From positions 1 through 64,000 of the forward strand of contig QZKV01000039.1 of NCBI GenBank assembly GCA_003599575.1: DNA of 64,000 nucleotides. The letters run 5' to 3'. Under the pieces are notes generated by a model that saw only the letters and a list, made by a program, of their open reading frames with translations, ran no database searches and was not told the origin of the DNA. A program made the position numbers and the translations under genes. Shown piece after piece: positions 53,679-62,443 of the stretch; position 1 is the stretch's first letter, and every line of letters starts with the position of its first letter. This DNA comes from Desulfobacteraceae bacterium. Lineage in GTDB: Bacteria; Desulfobacterota; Desulfobacteria; Desulfobacterales; Desulfosarcinaceae.

Positions 53679-55682
53679 ATGAGCCATTCTTTTAACACAC
53701 TCCCTCTGCGGCGCGTGCTGATGTGCGTACCGGCTGCAACAGATGCGGCGGTCATCAAGAACCTTTTGGCATCCATCGAGGTTCATGGGTTTAGCTTTGA
53801 TATCGAGGATCTGTCGCGACAGCAACTCGGGGATGCCGATGCGATCCTTATCAGCGAAGAGATGCTGGACGAGGGAAAACTTGAACTCCTGATTGAAACG
53901 CTGCACCGTCAGCCGGAGTGGTCGGATGTGCCGGTGATCCTTGTCAGTGCGGGTGGTACTGAATCGCCGGTTGCCAATCAGGCCATGCAAACGTTGACCA
54001 ATGTGATGCTGCTGGATCGTCCCGTGCGCATGGCTACGCTGTTGAGCACCCTCAAGACAGCCTTGCGCTCACGCAGCCGTCAGCTCCATGTACGAAAAGT
54101 GCTGGCGGATCGAAAGAATATGGCCGAAGCGCTCCGAGAAAGCCAGGCGCAATTGACGGCCATTTTAGAGCAGCTTCCCGTAGGTGTGGGCGTGCTCGAC
54201 CCCAACGGCCGGTTCGTTCTAAGCAATTCGGTCATGAGAGATCACGTGTTGGGGGATAAAATGCCATCGCGCAATCCGAAGCAGATGGACAAGCGGGAAT
54301 CCTTGGATGCCGAAGGTCAGCCGATCCCACCCGATCAATGGCCCGGCGCACGCGCCCTGCGCGGCGAATCGGTATTGCCAGGTATGGAATTTCGATACAT
54401 CGGCGACAACGGACAGGAGCATTGGAAACTCATATCAGCGGTGCCATTCCGGGCGAACGGTAAAATCATCGGCGCAATTTCAGTGGCACAGGACATCACT
54501 GAACGCAAGCGTTCCCAGCATGCCCTGCAGGAGCTCACGGCGACATTGGAGCAGCGGGTGGCCGAGCGCACCAAACTGCTCGAAGCACGAACAAATCAGC
54601 TTCAAACATTGGCGGTGGAGCTGATCGAAGCCGAGGAACGCGAGCGGCGGCGCATTTCAGAGTTGCTGCATGATGATCTGCAGCAAGTGTTGGCCGGCGC
54701 CCGCCTCACGCTGCAATCCATTCGCGAGGACTTGCCATCCGTACCTGAATTGTTGGATGTCGAAATGCTTCTGGAGGAGTCGATCGATAAGTCCCGGCGC
54801 CTATCGCATGAATTGAGCCCCGCCGTGCTGCACCATTCCGGTTTGATCCCCGCTCTGGAGTGGCTGGGACGGCACATGCACGAGCAGTTCGGCCTGCAGG
54901 TTCTGCTGGACGCCGATGTGCATAGTGTGTATGTGGAGAGCACCCCCTTGAAGGTGTTTCTCTTCCGCGCAGCCCAAGAGCTTCTATTCAACATCGTCAA
55001 GCATGCCGGTGTAAAAAGCGCCCATGTAATCCTGTCCATTCTCAATGAGGGGCTTGTCCTTACGGTCAGTGATAAAGGTTGTGGAATCGATCCCAGGCTG
55101 AACTCCCCTTCCGCAGTGGCCGGCTTGGGGCTTCCGAGTCTTCGGGAGCGCGCAAACTCCATTGGGGGATGTCTCGCCATCGAGAGTTCACCAGGAAAGG
55201 GCACCCGCATCTCCTTAACTGTTCCAGCCAAACTGGAGAGCACCGGAGCCATGCCGGTGGCTCAAGCAGAGATCGTCTGCGACCCTGTTGTTCCAGCTCT
55301 ATCTCCGCGCAGTAAAGACGAAAAGATCATACGGGTGCTGTTTGCCGACGACCACAAGGTGATGCGCCAGGGTCTGATCCGCATAATTACCAATCAGCCT
55401 GACATCCAGTTGGCCGGAGAGGCTGCCAACGGGCGGGAAGCCATCGAACTGGCGCACCAGTTCAGACCGGATGTCATCGTCATGGACATTGGTATGCCGG
55501 AAATGGATGGCATTGAAGCCACGCGACGCATCAAAGCCGAGCTGCCTGATGTACGAGTGATCGCCCTATCGATGTTTGAAGACGATCAGGCTGCTCGGAG
55601 CATGCGTGATGCCGGGGCCGAAGCGTTCGTGAGCAAGACAGCGTCTGCGGCTGAACTTTTAAAGGCAATCTATGGTCAGTGA
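53679..55682 (+). CDS. Hybrid kinase: pseudo-receiver-PAS-HisKA_3-HATPase-receiver
   Basis: 667 residues. The first 130 residues resemble a degenerate receiver (VLMCVPAATDAAVIKNLL; ADAILISEEML; VPVILVSAGG; VMLLDRPVRMATLLSTL) without acidic pocket or phosphoacceptor. A PAS follows at about 160-275. HisKA_3 box LLHDDLQQ (His331) and a complete HATPase (LGLPSLRERA) come next. The C-terminal receiver has ADDHK, Asp603 (VMDIGMPEMDG) and SKTASA. No HTH. It is coupled to the KaiC-like ATPase upstream with no gap. A compact palindrome (55685-55704) follows the stop. Confidence 0.9.
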   Translation: MSHSFNTLPLRRVLMCVPAATDAAVIKNLLASIEVHGFSFDIEDLSRQQLGDADAILISEEMLDEGKLELLIETLHRQPEWSDVPVILVSAGGTESPVANQAMQTLTNVMLLDRPVRMATLLSTLKTALRSRSRQLHVRKVLADRKNMAEALRESQAQLTAILEQLPVGVGVLDPNGRFVLSNSVMRDHVLGDKMPSRNPKQMDKRESLDAEGQPIPPDQWPGARALRGESVLPGMEFRYIGDNGQEHWKLISAVPFRANGKIIGAISVAQDITERKRSQHALQELTATLEQRVAERTKLLEARTNQLQTLAVELIEAEERERRRISELLHDDLQQVLAGARLTLQSIREDLPSVPELLDVEMLLEESIDKSRRLSHELSPAVLHHSGLIPALEWLGRHMHEQFGLQVLLDADVHSVYVESTPLKVFLFRAAQELLFNIVKHAGVKSAHVILSILNEGLVLTVSDKGCGIDPRLNSPSAVAGLGLPSLRERANSIGGCLAIESSPGKGTRISLTVPAKLESTGAMPVAQAEIVCDPVVPALSPRSKDEKIIRVLFADDHKVMRQGLIRIITNQPDIQLAGEAANGREAIELAHQFRPDVIVMDIGMPEMDGIEATRRIKAELPDVRVIALSMFEDDQAARSMRDAGAEAFVSKTASAAELLKAIYGQ

Positions 55683-55684
55683 GT

Positions 55685-55704
55685 TGTGATTAGGTCGAAT
55701 CACA
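55685..55704. repeat. Compact copy of the intergenic repeat ends
   Basis: TGTGATTAGGTCGAATCACA joins the left and right terminal sequences of the 90-bp repeat with the middle missing. It is 3 bases after the kinase stop. Confidence 0.55.
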
Positions 55705-55721
55705 CGGCCGCCATCCAGCAT

Positions 55722-57254
55722 TTACTTCTTCCCCGGGGCCATCAATACCTCCGGGTTCAATATCCAGTGCGGGTCAACGGTTTGCTTGATGCGGCGCATT
55801 ATTTGGCCCATCAACGCGGGCTGTGATTTTTCATACCAGGGCCGGTGAACCCGGCCCACCGCATGGTGATGCGTGATGGTCCCGCCGCCGGCGATGATCG
55901 CATCCGAGGCTGCTTTTTTGATCGCATCCCATTGATCGATCTCCGCGCCGCGCCGCCCCGGAGCCACAACGGTGTAGTAGATCACCGGGCCGTCCGGGTA
56001 GACATGGGTAAAGCGCCACATGAGCAGCCCATTGCCGCAGACGGCTGTCAATGCGGCCCGGGTGCCGGCTTGCACGCGCGCATGAAAATCATCCAGCCGA
56101 TCCCATGTAATGGCGGTTTCAAAGGTTTCGGTGATAATGCCGGAACGGGCCAGCACATCCCTCATATACGGGGCCCGGAGAAAATTGGTCTTCCATGTGC
56201 GGCCCGCATCCGCCTGGACCCCCTGGCCGGTCTGTGAGGCGAGAGCGTCTGTTTCATCCCAGATGCCTGCGTGGGCGCGGCAGATTTCAAGCGCCCGGCG
56301 CAGCTTGGTTTCCTGCGGATGATCATGTGATTCAAAACCCAGCAGCAAAACCGCGTGGCTCCCGTCGCCAATGCCCATGGAAAAAGATTCCAGCGGGGAT
56401 ATCAGCCGGCAGTTGGCCGGGTAAAGACCCGACTGGCTGATAAGGCGAACGGCTTCCATCGCGCCTTTTTCGTTCTTGAAGCTTACTGATGCGGAGGCGC
56501 GCAGGGTGGGAATGGTCTGAAGGCGCATGACGGCTTCGGTAATGATGCCGAAAATTCCTTCCGACCCGATTATCAGGCGGTTGGCATCCGGCCCGTCACC
56601 CGTTCCCGGAAGCTCACGGGTTTCCAATAGGCCGCCCGGACTGAGAATACGAAGGGCTTCCACGAACTCGTCGATATGCGTATAGAGCGTGGCAAAGTGG
56701 CCGCCCGCCCGGGTGGCAATCCAGCCGCCCAGAGTTGAAAACTCGAAGCTTTGCGGGTAGTGCCGCAAGGTCAGACCATATTGCTTAAGCCCCGCTTCCA
56801 GTGCCGGGCCGTAAATGCCCGCCTGGATGCGGGCGGTGCGCGCTACGGGATTGACGGAAAGGATCTTGTCGAAACGGCGCATGTCGCAGGATATGGAACC
56901 CTGATAATGGTCCGATGCGGGCGGTTCCACGCCTCCCACCACGCTTGATCCGCCGCCGTACGGCACCAAGGCGATGGATCGGGAGACACAGAAATCCATC
57001 AAATCCCGGATATCCTGCTCGGTTACAGGATAGGCCACGTAGTCGGGAGGATTGTCAAACTGCCGGTAAATGGCCCGCAGCACATCGCGCAGGGCCTTTC
57101 CATATGTATGCCCGGCACGGTCGTAAGGCGCAGCGGTGCAAAATTCCGTCAACCGGCCGGAAAGGGTAAACCGGGGGGAACGAAGGTTGATTTCTTCTAT
57201 GCGCGGCGGCGGCAACTCCTTACGACCGCTCAATTCGAATATCGACATCACCAT
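55722..57254 (-). CDS. FAD-linked oxidase, alkylglycerone-phosphate synthase (AGPS)-like
   Basis: 510 residues. The FAD PP-loop region VPYGGGSSVVGGVE is present, as is STLGGWIATRAGGHFATLY, the AGPS counterpart of its STLGGWVATRASG segment. Near the C-terminus ITHHHAVGRVHRPW matches the HHH active-site stretch of AGPS, and HWILNPEVL ends the domain. The family exchanges an acyl for an alkyl group on dihydroxyacetone phosphate in ether-lipid synthesis. Some bacterial members are merely glycolate-oxidase-like. No membrane segment is seen. It is divergent from the FixL-like kinase gene and starts near 57254 or 57248. Confidence 0.85.
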   Translation of the reverse strand: MVMSIFELSGRKELPPPRIEEINLRSPRFTLSGRLTEFCTAAPYDRAGHTYGKALRDVLRAIYRQFDNPPDYVAYPVTEQDIRDLMDFCVSRSIALVPYGGGSSVVGGVEPPASDHYQGSISCDMRRFDKILSVNPVARTARIQAGIYGPALEAGLKQYGLTLRHYPQSFEFSTLGGWIATRAGGHFATLYTHIDEFVEALRILSPGGLLETRELPGTGDGPDANRLIIGSEGIFGIITEAVMRLQTIPTLRASASVSFKNEKGAMEAVRLISQSGLYPANCRLISPLESFSMGIGDGSHAVLLLGFESHDHPQETKLRRALEICRAHAGIWDETDALASQTGQGVQADAGRTWKTNFLRAPYMRDVLARSGIITETFETAITWDRLDDFHARVQAGTRAALTAVCGNGLLMWRFTHVYPDGPVIYYTVVAPGRRGAEIDQWDAIKKAASDAIIAGGGTITHHHAVGRVHRPWYEKSQPALMGQIMRRIKQTVDPHWILNPEVLMAPGKK

Positions 57255-57464
57255 CTATTTGAACTGCTCGACAAATCGCTCGGGCAGAGCTTCATCCGCA
57301 TTACCCCAACCCCAGAAATTTCGCCTTTGGCTTTCCCTTGCCGTTTCCATATAGCCCTCTTTGGTTTGACAGCCCCTACAACGGCTTTATCATTCTTCTG
57401 TCATCTGAACACAATTATTGTGGAATTACCGTGCAGTTATCGTACAACACACATCCGGAAACTT
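57255..57464. promoter_or_regulatory. Divergent promoter region
   Basis: 210 bases between the AGPS-like gene and the FixL-like kinase. It should hold both promoters, but I could not pick clear -35/-10 pairs. Confidence 0.35.
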
Positions 57465-58631
57465 ATGCCTGATCAAGACAAACCCCGACGACCTGAACGC
57501 AACCGATTTGAAGACCTGCAAAAAAGCCAGTCTTATCTCCAGGCCGTTCTCAATAATGTTTTGGACGGCATCATCAGCATCAACGAAGAACGTATCGTGG
57601 AAACCTTCAACGCCGCGGCCGAGCGCATCTTCGGCTATACCGCAGCGGAAGTGATCGGGCGCAACGTGAAAATGCTGATGCCCGAACCATACCATAACGA
57701 GCACGATTCCTATGTGGAGAATTATTTGCGCACCGGCAAGGCCAAAATCATAGGCATCGGACGGGAGGTTCAGGGGCTTCGCAAGAACGGCCAGATTTTT
57801 CCACTTGAACTGGCTGTAAGCGAAACGCGCTGGAGCGGTGAACGCAGGTTCATCGGTATTTTGCGGGACATCACCGAGCGCAAGATCGCCGAGGAGGCTT
57901 TGCAGCGTTTGAATGAAACCCTGGAACAGCGGGTGACCGAGCGCACCAAGCTGGCGGAGGCGCGCGCAAGGCAACTTCAGAACCTGGCGGTGGAGTTGAT
58001 CAAGGCCGAGGAGCGGGAGCGGCGCAGGATTTCAGAGTTGCTGCATGACGACCTGCAGCAGATGCTGGCCGCCACATTGATGCAGCTGCAGGCAGCGCCC
58101 CAAAACCTGTCATCCGTACCCGTGCTGGCAAACGCGCAGCGGCTTTTGGAGGAGTCCATCAATAAAGCGCGTGCCTTGTCGCACGAGCTGAGTCCTGCAG
58201 TGCTGCATCACTCAGGCATGGTCGCCGCCTTGGAGTGGCTGGCTCGCCATATGAAGGAGCGGTTCGGGTTGCAGGTCACGCTGGAGACTACCACAGAACA
58301 GATCATTCAAAGCGAGTCCGTGAAAATGTTCCTATTCCGCACCGTTCAGGAGCTTCTGTTCAATGTTGCCAAGCACGCCGAGGTTGAAGGCGCACTGCTC
58401 AAATATTTTTGTTCAGAGGGGCGCATCGGGATCACCGTAAGCGATCAGGGCAAAGGTTTCGACACCGACATCCTGAACAACTCCAACACCAAGCTGGGCC
58501 TGGGTCTGCTTAGCATCAGGGAGCGGGCCAGCTATATCGGGGGGAACATCACGATCGAAAGCTCCCCAGGGCAGGGCAGCCGATTCACTTTAACCGTTCC
58601 ACTAAGCCTTATTAAAGCCGACGAGCCGTAA
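57465..58631 (+). CDS. FixL-like haem-PAS sensor kinase (PAS-HisKA_3-HATPase, no receiver)
   Basis: 388 residues from ATG 57465; the open frame reaches back to 57108 inside the divergent gene. The single PAS (about 20-140) closely follows FixL: MLMPEPYHNEHDSYVENYL, then IIGIGREVQGLRKNG, then FPLELAVSE. The proximal haem ligand (His200 in Bradyrhizobium FixL) corresponds to His80. The O2-switch Arg220 corresponds to Arg100, the same 20-residue spacing. A HisKA_3 box LLHDDLQQ (His194) and HATPase (LGLGLLSIRERASYIGG) follow. Unlike its relatives in this window, it has no receiver. It likely senses O2 or another gas. A universal stress protein gene follows. Confidence 0.88.
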   Translation: MPDQDKPRRPERNRFEDLQKSQSYLQAVLNNVLDGIISINEERIVETFNAAAERIFGYTAAEVIGRNVKMLMPEPYHNEHDSYVENYLRTGKAKIIGIGREVQGLRKNGQIFPLELAVSETRWSGERRFIGILRDITERKIAEEALQRLNETLEQRVTERTKLAEARARQLQNLAVELIKAEERERRRISELLHDDLQQMLAATLMQLQAAPQNLSSVPVLANAQRLLEESINKARALSHELSPAVLHHSGMVAALEWLARHMKERFGLQVTLETTTEQIIQSESVKMFLFRTVQELLFNVAKHAEVEGALLKYFCSEGRIGITVSDQGKGFDTDILNNSNTKLGLGLLSIRERASYIGGNITIESSPGQGSRFTLTVPLSLIKADEP

Positions 58632-58695
58632 CAGATGACGGCCAAACCGAGAACCGGACCGATTCATTTCCTCAAATGCAGGGAGAGTGTTTACC

Positions 58696-59214
58696 ATGGA
58701 GACCTATAAAACCATCCTATTTACATCGAACTTATCTGAAAACAGCCGTTATGCCTTTATCCATGCCGCCCGATTGGCACGAGGTTTCGGTTCGAAAATC
58801 ATTCTGCTGTATGTCATCGATGAGATGCCCCAGCAACTCCATTATAGGATATCGGCACTTTACGGTGAGGTCAGGTGGAAAGAGATGCTTGAAAGCCATG
58901 TGAAAGAGGCCAAGCGCACGCTGACCGGTAAAGTGTCTTCGAAGCAGTGGATTCAGGTGGCGCTGAATGCTTTTTGTGATGATGAGGGGATTTCCGCAGC
59001 CGAGCACGGAGTTGCCGAACCTGAAGTCATCATCAGTGAAGGTGATGTAGTTAAAACGATTTTAGAGCAAAGCGAGCTGAGCAATTGTGATTTAATCATC
59101 ATGGGTGCCAGCAAAGGCCTCTTGAGCGGCACTTCTGTGGGGAACACCATAAAGTCGGTTCTGAAAGGCGCGAAAGTGCCTGTTATGGTGGTACCTCCGG
59201 CGCCGTCGCATTAA
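58696..59214 (+). CDS. Universal stress protein (UspA family)
   Basis: 172 residues from ATG 58696 (GGGAGAG 9 bases upstream). The N-terminal KTILFTSNLSENSRYAFIHAA strand-helix and the C-terminal GASKGLLSGTSVGNTIKSVL, with the G-2x-G-9x-G/S-type ATP-binding loop, place it in the ATP-binding Usp class. PVMVVPP ends the fold. It lies 64 bases after the haem-PAS kinase, which recalls oxygen-linked control of Usp proteins in other bacteria. Confidence 0.9.
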   Translation: METYKTILFTSNLSENSRYAFIHAARLARGFGSKIILLYVIDEMPQQLHYRISALYGEVRWKEMLESHVKEAKRTLTGKVSSKQWIQVALNAFCDDEGISAAEHGVAEPEVIISEGDVVKTILEQSELSNCDLIIMGASKGLLSGTSVGNTIKSVLKGAKVPVMVVPPAPSH

Positions 59215-59527
59215 GTTTATTCGCGTCGGCCATTCTCACCAGTACGCGGTCCATGTTTTTGAGCTGCAACCCGGGCCAGTGAAATCTTCCTTGACACCCG
59301 AAGGGGTTCGTCTGAAAATCGGTTTGCCTTTTGGCTATGCTTGAACGAGGGCCAGCAGGCCTTTGGAAAAAGACCCTGTCGAGCCGCCATGTCCCGCCGC
59401 GGCGGGATTGCGCTGCTTTCGCCGACGGTCACATACCCTCGTGTATGCTGCGCTTGCGAAAGCGGCCTTGTCTGACGGCCTGATGGTTTCTCAACACCGG
59501 TTACACTGCAAACGGGAGGATGGCACG
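59215..59527. other. Intergenic spacer with an inverted repeat
   Basis: Contains GCTTTCGC (59415-59422) and GCGAAAGC (59456-59463) around CATACCCTCGTGTATG, itself a short palindrome. A similar but weaker arrangement (GCTTTCT 60225-60231, AGAAAGC 60263-60269) precedes the gene at 60326. These look like copies of one hairpin-forming intergenic repeat. Confidence 0.45.
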
Positions 59528-60187
59528 ATGTTCAATCCTGAAAGATTGTTGGGCGGGTTGCTGCGCGGCGGAATGCGGCGCGGCGGTGGCAACTTGGGTT
59601 CCCTGGTTTCCGGGGGCGCTGCCCTGGGATTGCTGGGGGTGGCCATTGAGGCTGTAGAGCATTACATGAATAAGCCGAAAGGCGGGGCTGCCGGCGTGCC
59701 TCCGGCTCCGGCGGGTGGCGGTGTTTCAGGAACAGGGCCGCCTCCCGTACCGGGGCGTTCCATGGCGTCGCCGCCTCCGCCGCCTCCGGGTAGCACGGCC
59801 GCACAGGCTCCGGCCGCGGCCGGCGGGCAGGCCGGCGATGCGGTGTTGCTGATCAGGGCCATGATCGCCGCGGCCAACGCCGACGGCGCCATCGACGCCG
59901 AGGAGCGGACCGCCATCCTTGACCGGCTCAAGAGCGTTCAGTTGAGCCCGGAGGAGCATCAGTTCATCACTCAGGAACTGCTGGAACCCAAATCGATGAA
60001 GGAGATTGTGGCGGCCGCGCTTACGCCTGAACTGGCGCGCCAGGTTTATCTGGCCTCGCTGCTGGCCATTACAGTGGATACCGACGAAGAGCTCGACTAT
60101 CTGCAAAATTTAGCCCGGCACCTGCGCCTGGATCAGGAGACATTGGAGGCGCTCCATCAACAGGCCGGCGTGTATGTGAGCTTCTGA
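59528..60187 (+). CDS. DUF533/TerB-like domain protein
   Basis: 219 residues from ATG 59528 (GGGAGGA upstream). The N-terminal half is Gly-rich with a hydrophobic stretch (SLVSGGAALGLLGVAIEAV), then a Pro/Gly linker containing six consecutive prolines. The C-terminal about 110 residues are a TerB-fold (AVLLIRAMIAAANADGAIDAEERTAI), where the D-G-x-I-D-x-E loop is typical of DUF533 (YebE). The function of the family is not settled, and it may be membrane-associated. Confidence 0.85.
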   Translation: MFNPERLLGGLLRGGMRRGGGNLGSLVSGGAALGLLGVAIEAVEHYMNKPKGGAAGVPPAPAGGGVSGTGPPPVPGRSMASPPPPPPGSTAAQAPAAAGGQAGDAVLLIRAMIAAANADGAIDAEERTAILDRLKSVQLSPEEHQFITQELLEPKSMKEIVAAALTPELARQVYLASLLAITVDTDEELDYLQNLARHLRLDQETLEALHQQAGVYVSF

Positions 60188-60325
60188 CAGGCTGCTGCAA
60201 AATGTTGCCTGAGACCGCCCTGCCGCTTTCTCAAATGCGCGCCACTGTGTATATGCCGCAGTAGAAAGCTGCGCCTTGCCCGACCTGATTCCTGTTTTTC
60301 ATCAGTCCGTTGAAAGGAGATTTCA

Positions 60326-61321
60326 ATGTCCCAATGGTTTTTGAGCTATGACGGCAATCAGATGGGTCCCCTGGACCAGGTCCAGGCCGCGGCCCACGCC
60401 CGCAACAATCCCAACGGCTTTGCCTGGCGCGAAGGTTTCGCCCAATGGCAGCCCATCAATACGGTCAACGAGCTGACCACGCCGGCGATCCATGCGCCCG
60501 TGCCCCCTCCGGCGGGCGCCTTGCGCCGTTCCGACGAGATCGATTTCAAGATCGTGGGCACCGAGATGCAATTCGTGGAGATCGAACTGGACCCCGGCGA
60601 GAGCGCCCTGGCCGAGGCCGGCGCCATGATGTATAAGGACAGCCGGGTGGAGATGCAAACCATCTTCGGCGATGGTTCCGGCAGCGGTGGGAGCAGTTTC
60701 ATGGATAAACTGCTGGGGGCCGGCAAGCGGCTGCTCACCGGCGAGAGTCTTTTCATGACCGTCTTTACCAACAAGGGACATGGCAAGGCCCATGCGGCCT
60801 TCGGCGCCCCCTATCCGGGCAACATCATCCCCGTGCATTTGAAAGATATCGGCGGCACCTTGATCTGCCAGAAGGACAGCTTTTTGTGCGCTGCCAAGGG
60901 TGTTTCAATCGGCATTTTCTTCCAGCGCAAAATTCTTACCGGCTTGTTCGGCGGCGAAGGATTTATCATGCAGAAACTGGAGGGCGACGGCATGGTCTTC
61001 ATGCACGCCGGCGGCACGGTGGTGGAGCGTATCCTGCAAGCCGGCGAAGTACTGCACGTGGACACCGGTTGCATCGTGGCCCTTGCGCCCAGTGTGAATT
61101 TCGACATCCAGCAAGCCGGCGGGATCAAGACGGCGCTGTTCGGCGGCGAGGGACTTTTCTTTGCCACCTTGCAGGGGCCCGGCAAGATATGGCTGCAATC
61201 GCTGCCCTTCTCGCGCTTGGCCGGCCGTATGCTCCAAGCCGCTCCCCAGCGCGGCGGCAGCAAGGGCGAGGGCTCGCTGCTTGGCTCGCTGGGCAACCTG
61301 CTGGACGGCGACAACTCGTGA
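60326..61321 (+). CDS. GYF_2-AIM24 (TIGR00266) domain protein
   Basis: 331 residues. ATG 60326 has AAAGGAGA upstream. Residues 1-50 form a GYF_2 domain (WFLSYDGNQMGPLDQVQ). Residues 70-300 are the AIM24/TIGR00266 beta domain (FVEIELDPGESALAEAGAMMY; GEGLFFATLQGPGKIWLQSLP). AIM24-like bacterial proteins are of unknown biochemical role. It lies on the same strand as the TerB-like gene, and the two may function together. Confidence 0.88.
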   Translation: MSQWFLSYDGNQMGPLDQVQAAAHARNNPNGFAWREGFAQWQPINTVNELTTPAIHAPVPPPAGALRRSDEIDFKIVGTEMQFVEIELDPGESALAEAGAMMYKDSRVEMQTIFGDGSGSGGSSFMDKLLGAGKRLLTGESLFMTVFTNKGHGKAHAAFGAPYPGNIIPVHLKDIGGTLICQKDSFLCAAKGVSIGIFFQRKILTGLFGGEGFIMQKLEGDGMVFMHAGGTVVERILQAGEVLHVDTGCIVALAPSVNFDIQQAGGIKTALFGGEGLFFATLQGPGKIWLQSLPFSRLAGRMLQAAPQRGGSKGEGSLLGSLGNLLDGDNS

Positions 61322-61435
61322 GCCACGGGCGCTCCTTGTGGTTTGCCTATCGTTGCCAAGCGGTGCGCAGGGCTTATTTTCGAGTGAAAAGATGGGTGCG
61401 CAACAAAAATTCACCTCATCGCCAAGGAGGCGACC

Positions 61436-62317
61436 ATGATCGCAGTTACAGGTGCTACCGGAAATATCGGTAGCAAACTTACCCGGATACTGCTGGACAA
61501 GGGAGAAAAAGTGCTTTGTATCGCCCGCCATGCAGACAAACTGATCCCTTTTACCGACCGCGGTGCCGGCGCGGTTGCCATATCTTTGGCCCAGACCGAT
61601 CTGCTGGCCGAGGCATTTTACGGCGCCGAGGCGGTCTTTGCCATGATACCGCCAAATTATGCGGCGCCCGATTTTTTGGCTTACCAGGATATGATCGGAA
61701 CCAGCCTGGTTGAGGCCATTGAGCAGTCGGGCGTGAAAAATGTGGTCAATCTGAGCAGCCTGGGCGCCGATCTGCCCGACAAGACCGGCCCCATCAAGGG
61801 CTTGCGTGCCCAGGAGCTGCGTTTGAACCGCTTAAAGGGTGTCAACGTCCTGCATCTGCAGCCAGCCTATTTCATGGAAAATTTGTTGGTCAATGCCGAT
61901 CTGATCAAAACGCAGAACATCATGGGATCGGCTCTGCGGTCCGACCTGCAGATGCACATGGTCGCCACGCGGGACATAGCCGCAGTTGCCGCACAGCACC
62001 TGCAAAAGAGGGACTTTGCAGGCAAATCTGTTGTTCAGTTGCTCGGCCGGAGCGATCTGACCATGGATGAAGCGACCGCCATCATCGGTCGCAAGATCGA
62101 CAAGCCGGACTTGAGGTATGTCCAATTTTCTTATGAAGATACGGAAAAAGCATTGGCCGGCATCGGTTTCAGCGCCGATGCGGTCAAGCTGTTCATCGAA
62201 ATGAGCCGCGCCTTCAATGAAGGCCTGATCAAGGGAATTCGCACCAAGGAAAATACGACCGGAACCGCTTTTGAGGAATTTGCGCAGATTTTCCGGAGTC
62301 TGGCGGGCGGCCGATAA
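61436..62317 (+). CDS. NmrA-like NAD(P)-binding protein (atypical SDR)
   Basis: 293 residues. ATG 61436 has AAGGAGG upstream. The Rossmann loop GATGNIG is at residues 6-12. The segment AVFAMIPPNYAAPDF, the VVNLSSLGAD strand and the LQPAYFMENLL stretch are typical of the NmrA/QOR2 atypical SDR group. These bind NAD(P)H and act as quinone reductases or redox-sensing regulators. The catalytic Tyr-Lys pair of classical SDRs is absent. Confidence 0.88.
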   Translation: MIAVTGATGNIGSKLTRILLDKGEKVLCIARHADKLIPFTDRGAGAVAISLAQTDLLAEAFYGAEAVFAMIPPNYAAPDFLAYQDMIGTSLVEAIEQSGVKNVVNLSSLGADLPDKTGPIKGLRAQELRLNRLKGVNVLHLQPAYFMENLLVNADLIKTQNIMGSALRSDLQMHMVATRDIAAVAAQHLQKRDFAGKSVVQLLGRSDLTMDEATAIIGRKIDKPDLRYVQFSYEDTEKALAGIGFSADAVKLFIEMSRAFNEGLIKGIRTKENTTGTAFEEFAQIFRSLAGGR

Positions 62318-62390
62318 GCCGGTGCGCCTCATAGCAGGTTGGCGCAGTGCATGTAAACCTACCCGTTCATGTAATGCACAACGCCGATAA

Positions 62391-62425
62391 CCCAACAGGC
62401 CGATGCCTGCCTGTTGGGTTAAATT
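62391..62425. terminator. Bidirectional terminator between convergent genes
   Basis: CCCAACAGGC (62391-62400) pairs perfectly with GCCTGTTGGG (62409-62418) around an 8-base loop, with TTAAATTT after it on the plus strand. It sits between the ends of the NmrA-like gene and khpA. Confidence 0.75.
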
Positions 62426-62443
62426 TGATATCTGGTTTTGGAA

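Noticed and set aside
55685-55704. CRP/FNR-type operator (TGTGA...TCACA)
   Set aside because: The half-sites are 10 bases apart instead of 6, and the sequence matches the ends of the local 90-bp repeat.
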